Of a stretch of DNA of 64,000 nucleotides, positions 58,851 through 64,000 are shown piece by piece. The stretch is from Paracoccus sp. DMF-8 (GTDB lineage Bacteria; Pseudomonadota; Alphaproteobacteria; Rhodobacterales; Rhodobacteraceae): positions 463,124 through 527,123 of the forward strand of contig NZ_JARJHL010000003.1 of assembly GCF_029309835.1 (NCBI RefSeq). Direction: 5' to 3'. The notes below the pieces were generated by a model that made no database searches, had not been told where the DNA came from, and saw nothing but the letters and a program-made list of their open reading frames with translations. The first letter of the stretch is position 1. Every line of letters starts with the position of its first letter. Both the position numbers and the translations under genes were made by a program.

Positions 58851-59427
58851 CATGGCCCAGATCCTTCAGATCCTGATAGCGGTCTCCGATACGGTGATGC
58901 GGGCGCCCGCCGATCGAGGCGCCAAGCGCGACGACGATCTCGTCGGCGGCCGGGGCATCCGGGATCGCGAACTGGATCGTCAGATAGTGTGAGCGGCGGC
59001 CCTCGTCGTTCTTGTCCATCAGCGGGATCATGATCGGGGCGTTCGCCGGGCCGCGGGTGTTGTTGAAGGCCAGATAGGATTTCGCCCCCACCGCGCTGCG
59101 GTAATGGTTGCCGAAGCGCAGCGTGTGGATCAGCGCGCTGGCATGCTCGACCTCGCCATCGAGGCCGACCACGGCGGCCTTGCCATAGGCTTCGACCTTG
59201 CCGCCGCCGCCGGCGGCCTCGATCACCATATCGGTCAGCAACTCGCCGAGGATGGGGGCGACGGCGTGGATTTCCGGCTTGAGGTCGTCGACATAACCGC
59301 GCCCCGCCCAAGGGTTCTTCAGCACGGCGGCGGCAGTGATCAGCTTCAAAGGCTGCGGTGCGGCGCGGCCGCCTTCAATCAGCGTGGTCTCGATATTCAG
59401 CAAGGTCTTGCGGATTTCCGCTGTCAT
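58825..59427 (-). CDS. Amino acid synthesis family protein (DUF1185)
   Basis: A 200-residue protein of the DUF1185/PF06684 family. Family marks are RKTLLNIETTLIEGGRAAPQPLKLI, AAVLKNPWAGRGYVDDLKPEIHAV, LIHTLRFGNHYRSAVGAKSYLAFNNTRGPANAPI and EIVVALGASIGGRPHHRIGDRYQDL. The family name is historical; structures exist but I know of no proven reaction. It is the first gene of the minus-strand operon and divergent from the GntR regulator. Its stop overlaps the hydrolase start region by about 25 bases. The ATG at 59427 is chosen because the fold begins there. Confidence 0.88.
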   Translation of the reverse strand: MTAEIRKTLLNIETTLIEGGRAAPQPLKLITAAAVLKNPWAGRGYVDDLKPEIHAVAPILGELLTDMVIEAAGGGGKVEAYGKAAVVGLDGEVEHASALIHTLRFGNHYRSAVGAKSYLAFNNTRGPANAPIMIPLMDKNDEGRRSHYLTIQFAIPDAPAADEIVVALGASIGGRPHHRIGDRYQDLKDLGHDVSNPAAV

Positions 59428-59461
59428 GGCAGCCCCCAGAGCGATTCTGATGATCGGAAGA

Positions 59462-59471
59462 TGGTATACCA
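59462..59471. promoter_or_regulatory. Candidate GntR-family operator
   Basis: A perfect 10-bp palindrome TGGTATACCA in the 102-base gap between the DUF1185 operon and the divergent GntR gene. FadR-subfamily regulators bind short palindromes with a GT...AC core, which this shows. The AT-rich stretch around 59462-59510 is the likely promoter region for both directions. Confidence 0.6.
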
Positions 59472-59529
59472 ACATGCCATCTGTCAATATGAGATTGTAT
59501 TGGCATTCCAGCTGCGCTAGTCTCGCGCC

Positions 59530-60237
59530 ATGACAAACGAACAACCTGCCAGCCTGCGCATCGAGCATGTTCCCCAGACGCTTCGCGAACTCGCCGTCGA
59601 GCGTTTGCGCGCCGCGATCATGTCTGGGCGCTTTCCGTCCGGTTACCGGCTTGTCGAACGGACGCTGGTCGATCAGCTGGGCGTCTCGCGATCCGTCATC
59701 CGCGAGGCGATCCGCTATCTGGAGGCCGAGGGCCTGGTCGAGATCCAGCCCCGGCAAGGGCCGATCGTCGCGACCCTCGACTGGGACAAGGCCCGGCAGA
59801 TCTATGACATCCGCCTGCGGCTGGAGGCGGCGGCGGCGGCGGATTGCGCCAGGCTTCTCGACGCGTCCGCCCGTGCCGATCTGCAGGCCGCGCTTCAGCG
59901 CCTCAAGGAAGCCTTTCTATCCGACGATCCTCAGGTGCTCTATGATGCGACGACGCGGTTTTACGAGGTCATCTTCGTCACCGCCGGGCATCACATCGCC
60001 TGGGAGATCGTCCAGCGCCTCAACGGCCGCATTTCTCGACTTCGGGCGCTGACACTGGCCTCGACCGACCGGCATGTATCGGGGCAGGCCCGGATGCAGC
60101 GCATTGCCGAGGCCATTTTCGCGCAAGATCCGGACCGGGCAAGCGTTGCCGTGCGCGAGCATCTGACCGAAGCCGCGGAAATCGCGAGCAAACTGCTGCA
60201 TGTGGCCAATGAGGGCGCTCGAAGGACGGGGCAATGA
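59530..60237 (+). CDS. GntR-family regulator, FadR/FCD subfamily
   Basis: A 235-residue repressor-type regulator. The winged helix (residues about 10-75) has LRELAVERLRAAIMSGRFPSGYRLVE and LGVSRSVIREAIRYLEAEGLVEIQPRQGPIV. The FCD effector domain has DIRLRLEAAAAADCARLL, a metal-binding set (histidines in HHIAWEIVQRL and REHLTEAAEIA) and ATTRFYEVIF. It is divergent from the catabolic operon and probably represses it until a small acid, likely a pathway intermediate, binds. The DUF1330 gene overlaps its stop. Confidence 0.93.
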   Translation: MTNEQPASLRIEHVPQTLRELAVERLRAAIMSGRFPSGYRLVERTLVDQLGVSRSVIREAIRYLEAEGLVEIQPRQGPIVATLDWDKARQIYDIRLRLEAAAAADCARLLDASARADLQAALQRLKEAFLSDDPQVLYDATTRFYEVIFVTAGHHIAWEIVQRLNGRISRLRALTLASTDRHVSGQARMQRIAEAIFAQDPDRASVAVREHLTEAAEIASKLLHVANEGARRTGQ

Positions 60238-60520
60238 GTGCATATTGGATCGCCCACGTGACTGTTCACGACCCGGCGGCCTATGCCGGGTATCAGGCGC
60301 TGGCTCCCAAGGCCTTCGCGAAGTTCGGTGCAGAGTTCCTGGCTCGCGGCGGCGCTATCCGAGACGCTTGGAAGGTCCCGTCCTCCAGCGCCATGTCGTG
60401 ATCCGGTTTCCCGACCTGGCCCGCGCCCGCGCCTGCTTTCATTCCCGGGAATATCAGGAAGCCCGCGCGTGCCGGGACGGCGCATGCGAGGCGCATGTCG
60501 TGATCGTGGATGGCGTTTAG
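60234..60520 (+). CDS. DUF1330 family protein, one frame break
   Basis: A small ferredoxin-like-fold protein of about 95 residues. The first part MSAYWIAHVTVHDPAAYAGYQALAP and FGAEFLARGGA is in one frame. An indel near 60370 shifts it, and the second part RHVVIRFPDLARARACFHSREYQEARACRDG ... AHVVIVDGV follows in another frame (given in pieces: RHVVIRFPDL, YQEARACRDGACEAHVVIV). The family is common in catabolic clusters; its role is unknown. It overlaps the GntR stop (ATGA), so it is cotranscribed with the regulator. Confidence 0.8.
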
Positions 60521-60726
60521 TCCGGCGCCGGGATACTGCTTTTCCGGGCGCGATTTGCTAGAAGCGCGGCGAAACGGGACGCGAAGCCGGAAACGGGACG
60601 GATGCAACAGCGGATGACATCTAAGCCGGGCGGCAGGTCCGGGCGCGGTCGGCGTGGGCGCGTCCTGACGGGACATGCGCTGATGGGGTGCGGGCTGTCA
60701 GGGCGCAGGTTGACCGGGGGGCGGGG

Positions 60727-63045
60727 ATGAAGCGTTCTCTTGGCGCGATGCTGGCGATCGGGCTGGCCGGTTTGCAGTTTCTGGCGATTCTGGCCGTGGT
60801 GTTTTCCTCTTACGTCACCTCGGAACGGGCGCTGATCAAGCATTCGCGCGACCTGCTGCGCGATGTGGGCATCAACACGATCGAACATTCCAAGGGCTTT
60901 CTCAGCCCGGCGCAGGGCGCGGCCGAACTGGCGGCCCGGCTGGCCCAGAACCGGGTCATCGCCAGCGACGACGCGGAGCTGCTTGAACAGCTTCTGTTCC
61001 AGCAGTTGCAGATCGCGCCGCAATTCGCGGGGGTCTATTTCGGGCGCCATGATGGCGGCTTCGTCTATGTCATGCGCACGCCCGAGGGGCCGGGGATCTT
61101 TCGCACCAAGATCATCCGGAACAAAAACGGCCAGCGCACGGTCGAACTGATCTGGCGCAACGACGATTTTTCCGAGGTCGCCCGCGAACAGGACCCCGAA
61201 GATCCTTATGATCCGCGCAGCCGCCCCTGGTATATCAAGGCGCAGGACCTGCGGACGACGATCTGGACCGACCCCTATATCTTCTTTTCCTCGCACCAGC
61301 CGGGCATCACGCTGGCGGCGCCCGTGCTGAACGATGACGGGACGATGCGCGGCGCGGTCGGGGTGGATATCGAAATCAGCATGATTTCGGATTTCCTGTC
61401 GCGGCTGAACATCGGCGAGCATGGGCGCGCGATGATCATCAACGCCAATGGCGACGTGATCGCCCATCCCGAACAGATATTGCTGAAAACCCGCAGCGCG
61501 GATGGCAGCCTGCGTTTTTCGGATATCAGCGAATTCGGCGATCCGATTGCCAGCGCCGCCTTCGGCACGGCCGCGCTGGCCGGGAATATCCCCGTCACCA
61601 GGGAAACGCCCTCTCAGTTCAGCTATGGCGGGGCGTCCTATGTCTCGATCATCATGCCGGTGATCAGCGACACGCTGCCCTGGACCATCGCTGTTTACGC
61701 ACCCGAGGATGATTTCACCGGCACGATCGAGGAAAACCGCGTCGAAAACATCTGGCTTGCCGCGCTGGTTGCAGTGGTGACGGGGGCGATCGGCCTGATT
61801 CTCGCCGATGTCATCCACCGCCCCGTGCGCGCCTTTGCCGTGCGGACCGCGCTGATTTCACAGGGCGAGGTGGCCCCCGACGCCCCCGCGCCCTGGACCT
61901 ATCGCGAGTTGGAGCGCGCCAATGACGCGCTTGTCCAGCAGATCGTCGCGCGACGCAAGGCCGAACGGGAATATGGCCAGACCTTCAACATGGCCTCTCG
62001 GGGCATGGCGCAGTTGTCGCCCGATTCCGGCGCGTTCCTGCGGGTGAATTCGCGGCTGTGCGAGATCACCGGCTATTCGGCCGATGAGCTGCGTTCCATG
62101 CGTTTCATTGATCTGGTCCACCCCGATGAGGCGGCGGTCCTGCGCGCCACGCCCCTGCCGCAGGGCGCCGAGGTTGCGATGAACCGCGAATTGCGCTGTC
62201 TGCGCAAGGACGGGGCAGAGATCCGGGCCGCGACCAATGCCATTCTGATCCGCGACGGTTCGGGCCGGGTTCTGCATATCGTCATCACGATGGATGACGT
62301 GACGCAGGCCCGCCGTTCCGAGGTGCAGATCGAACAGCTGAACCGCGACCTGTCCCATCTGGCCCGCGGCAATACCATGGGCCAGATGGCCGCCGGTCTG
62401 GCGCATGAGCTGAACCAGCCCCTTGCCGCGATTGCGCAGAACGCCGATACCGCGCTGCTGATGCTGGACCAGCAGGCCCGGGAAGATGCCGAACTGCATG
62501 ATGTGCTGACCGAAATCGAAAGCCAGTCACTGCGCGCGGGGGAAATCATCCGGGCGCTGCGCGGCTTTATCCGCAAGGACCCGGGCGCGCGCACCTGTTT
62601 CGATTTCGCCGCCCTGCTGGAACAGACCCTGCATCTGGTGCAGGCCGAAGCGACAGAGGGGCAGGCCAGAATCGTCACCGATGTCGAAGCCGATCTGCCG
62701 CCGGTCACCGGCAACCGCGCGCAGATCGCGCAGGTCATCGTCAACCTGCTGCACAACGCCTTTGAGGCGATGGCGGCGCAGGGTGGCGACAGGCGGCAGG
62801 TGACGATCCGCGCGGGGCTTGACGGGCGGCAACTGCTGGTCCGGGTCGAAGATACCGGCCCGGGGATTTCGCCCGATATCAATCTTTTCTCGCAATTCGA
62901 GACGACCAAGCCCGCCGGGATGGGGTTGGGCCTGTCGATCTGCCGCTCGATCATCGAGGCGCATGGCGGCCGGATCTGGTATGGCACCGCCGATGATGGC
63001 GGCGCGCAGTTCAGCTTTACCCTGCCGTTACGGCCCGGCGTTTGA
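60727..63045 (+). CDS. Sensor histidine kinase (Cache-PAS-HisKA-HATPase)
   Basis: A 772-residue membrane kinase. A first membrane helix (AIGLAGLQFLAILAVVFSSYV) is followed by a periplasmic double-Cache domain of some 290 residues (YDPRSRPWYIKAQDL is the typical Cache signature) and a second helix (IWLAALVAVVTGAIGLILADV). Then come a PAS domain (FNMASRGMAQLSPDSGAF; ITGYSADELRSM), the phospho-histidine box GLAHELNQPLAAIAQNADTAL (His near 560) and the ATPase domain (NLLHNAFEAMAAQ, VEDTGPGIS, GMGLGLSICRSIIEAHGG). The ligand is unknown; Cache domains bind small acids and amines. Its partner is the FixJ-type regulator downstream. Confidence 0.92.
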   Translation: MKRSLGAMLAIGLAGLQFLAILAVVFSSYVTSERALIKHSRDLLRDVGINTIEHSKGFLSPAQGAAELAARLAQNRVIASDDAELLEQLLFQQLQIAPQFAGVYFGRHDGGFVYVMRTPEGPGIFRTKIIRNKNGQRTVELIWRNDDFSEVAREQDPEDPYDPRSRPWYIKAQDLRTTIWTDPYIFFSSHQPGITLAAPVLNDDGTMRGAVGVDIEISMISDFLSRLNIGEHGRAMIINANGDVIAHPEQILLKTRSADGSLRFSDISEFGDPIASAAFGTAALAGNIPVTRETPSQFSYGGASYVSIIMPVISDTLPWTIAVYAPEDDFTGTIEENRVENIWLAALVAVVTGAIGLILADVIHRPVRAFAVRTALISQGEVAPDAPAPWTYRELERANDALVQQIVARRKAEREYGQTFNMASRGMAQLSPDSGAFLRVNSRLCEITGYSADELRSMRFIDLVHPDEAAVLRATPLPQGAEVAMNRELRCLRKDGAEIRAATNAILIRDGSGRVLHIVITMDDVTQARRSEVQIEQLNRDLSHLARGNTMGQMAAGLAHELNQPLAAIAQNADTALLMLDQQAREDAELHDVLTEIESQSLRAGEIIRALRGFIRKDPGARTCFDFAALLEQTLHLVQAEATEGQARIVTDVEADLPPVTGNRAQIAQVIVNLLHNAFEAMAAQGGDRRQVTIRAGLDGRQLLVRVEDTGPGISPDINLFSQFETTKPAGMGLGLSICRSIIEAHGGRIWYGTADDGGAQFSFTLPLRPGV

Positions 63046-63095
63046 TTGGCCCGGCGTTTGATTGGCCCGGCGTTTGATCGGCCCGACGTTTGATC
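63032..63095. repeat. 16-bp tandem repeat, four copies
   Basis: GGCCCGGCGTTTGATT at 63032, 63048, 63064 (last base C) and 63080 (one inner change, last base C). The first copy covers the end and stop codon of the kinase gene; the others fill the gap to the regulator gene. Likely replication slippage; copy number may vary among strains. Confidence 0.92.
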
Positions 63096-63216
63096 GAATG
63101 GCGGCCGGATGGCGGATTGCACCGCGCGTCTGGCGACATATCGGCAATGGCGCAATCGCGCCATTGCGCTTATATGGTCCTATTCGCCTGGGTTTCTCAC
63201 AAGTCTTGCGTTCACC

Positions 63217-63828
63217 ATGCCCGATGCCAAACTGACCGTCTTTGTGGTTGATGATGACGACGATATTCGCAAGTCCTTGTCCCGATCACTTGAAAAGCGC
63301 GGCTATGAGGTCGAAACCCATGCCTCTGCGCAGGGGTTTCTGGCGGCCTATGACGGTGCGCGCAGCGGCTGTCTGGTGCTGGATTACGGCCTGCCCGGCA
63401 TGAACGGGCTGGAACTGCAGGAACATCTGAACGCGCGAAAGCTGTCGATCCCGATCATCTTCATCACCGGACACGGCGGCATTCCCCAATCGGTTCAGGC
63501 GATCAAGGGCGGCGCGCTGGATTTTCTGGAAAAGCCCTTTCGCCAGTCGGTCCTGATCGAGCGGATCGAGGCCGCCTTTCAGATCGCCGTCGAACGCGAC
63601 AGCGCCCGAGAGCGCATGCAGGAAAAGGCCGAGCGTTTTGACAGGCTGACCGCAAGAGAGCAGGAAATCGTCGACCGCATCCTTGAGGAGCCTTCGGAAA
63701 CATCGAGCAAGGAAATCGCCGGTTTTCTGGGCATCAGCCCGCGCACCGTCGATCACCACCGGGCGCGGATTCTGGAAAAGCTCGGCGTCAGGTCGGTGGC
63801 CGAACTGATCGCGCTGGCGGGCCGCTAG
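63217..63828 (+). CDS. FixJ/NarL-family response regulator
   Basis: A 203-residue regulator. The receiver has VFVVDDDDDIRKSLSRSL, the phospho-acceptor aspartate in CLVLDYGLPGMNGLEL, the switch in IIFITGHGGIPQSVQ and lysine in LDFLEKPFRQ, all as in FixJ. The LuxR-type helix-turn-helix is LTAREQEIVDRILEEPSETSSKEIAGFLGISPRTVDHHRARIL. The ATG at 63217 is chosen as the receiver starts there. It is 170 bases after the histidine kinase and is its probable partner. Target genes are not visible in the window. Confidence 0.92.
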   Translation: MPDAKLTVFVVDDDDDIRKSLSRSLEKRGYEVETHASAQGFLAAYDGARSGCLVLDYGLPGMNGLELQEHLNARKLSIPIIFITGHGGIPQSVQAIKGGALDFLEKPFRQSVLIERIEAAFQIAVERDSARERMQEKAERFDRLTAREQEIVDRILEEPSETSSKEIAGFLGISPRTVDHHRARILEKLGVRSVAELIALAGR

Positions 63829-64000
63829 GCCGGGCCGCGCGATATGGCGCGACAGGGACCCGTCGGCGGCACGGCCCACCACCATGGACCCGGCGGCCAT
63901 CGCGTCGGCCTTGTCATTGCCGCGCCGATCCTGTAAGCGCCGCAAATGGTCCCGTGCGGACCCTGTTCAACAAGCAAGAAAAGCCGTGTCCGTCCCCCGT

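Overview
The window is high-GC DNA from an alphaproteobacterium, most likely Paracoccus or a close relative in the Rhodobacteraceae/Paracoccaceae. This rests on protein family resemblance, not on a marker gene: a CenR-like regulator, a long RibA with an N-terminal extension, the leuS-lptE-holA cluster with a DUF3576 lipoprotein, pseudoazurin, and a malyl-CoA lyase of the Methylobacterium MclA type. No rRNA, tRNA or CRISPR array was seen.

Layout. 0-16.4 kb is chromosomal housekeeping: two broken glycosyltransferases, two MFS transporters, a secreted HAD phosphatase, GST, a flavoprotein, holA-lptE-leuS, a DUF3576 lipoprotein, a major porin, YggS, an L,D-transpeptidase, ribA, a CenR-like regulator and map. 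16.4-20 kb is a cobalamin riboswitch followed by a three-gene ABC importer, with pseudoazurin as the fourth overlapping gene. 20-25 kb holds a small copper-related group (DUF2946-like, PCu(A)C chaperone, PepSY membrane protein) and an RTX-repeat protein. 25-29.6 kb is a DctB/DctD-like two-component system divergent from dctA. 29.7-41.3 kb is the core serine cycle: mclA, a divergent NarL/LuxR-type regulator, a class-V aminotransferase, mtkA, mtkB, hprA, ppc, glyA and a MOFRL glycerate 2-kinase. Together these turn glycine, a C1 unit and CO2 into acetyl-CoA and regenerate glyoxylate; malate dehydrogenase and enolase are not in the window. 41.6-49 kb holds a nucleobase permease, a TerC/CBS protein, a periplasmic-type pyrophosphatase, a patch of truncated genes (RND pump and TonB receptor pieces) and a siderophore-binding protein. 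49.2-60.5 kb is a catabolic island: two aldehyde dehydrogenases, a polyamine-type ABC importer, a flavin-dependent monooxygenase with its flavin reductase, an alpha/beta hydrolase, a DUF1185 protein, a GntR regulator and a DUF1330 protein. The last 3.5 kb is a Cache/PAS histidine kinase and a FixJ-type response regulator.

Quality caveat. More than twenty reading frames are broken by what look like single-base indels, often in short G, C or T runs, while about 17 kb spanning dctA to terC shows none. Most broken genes are therefore annotated as whole genes with a noted frame break. At least two places (near 2.0 kb and 45.88-46.50 kb) are true joins of non-contiguous gene pieces, by assembly error or rearrangement.
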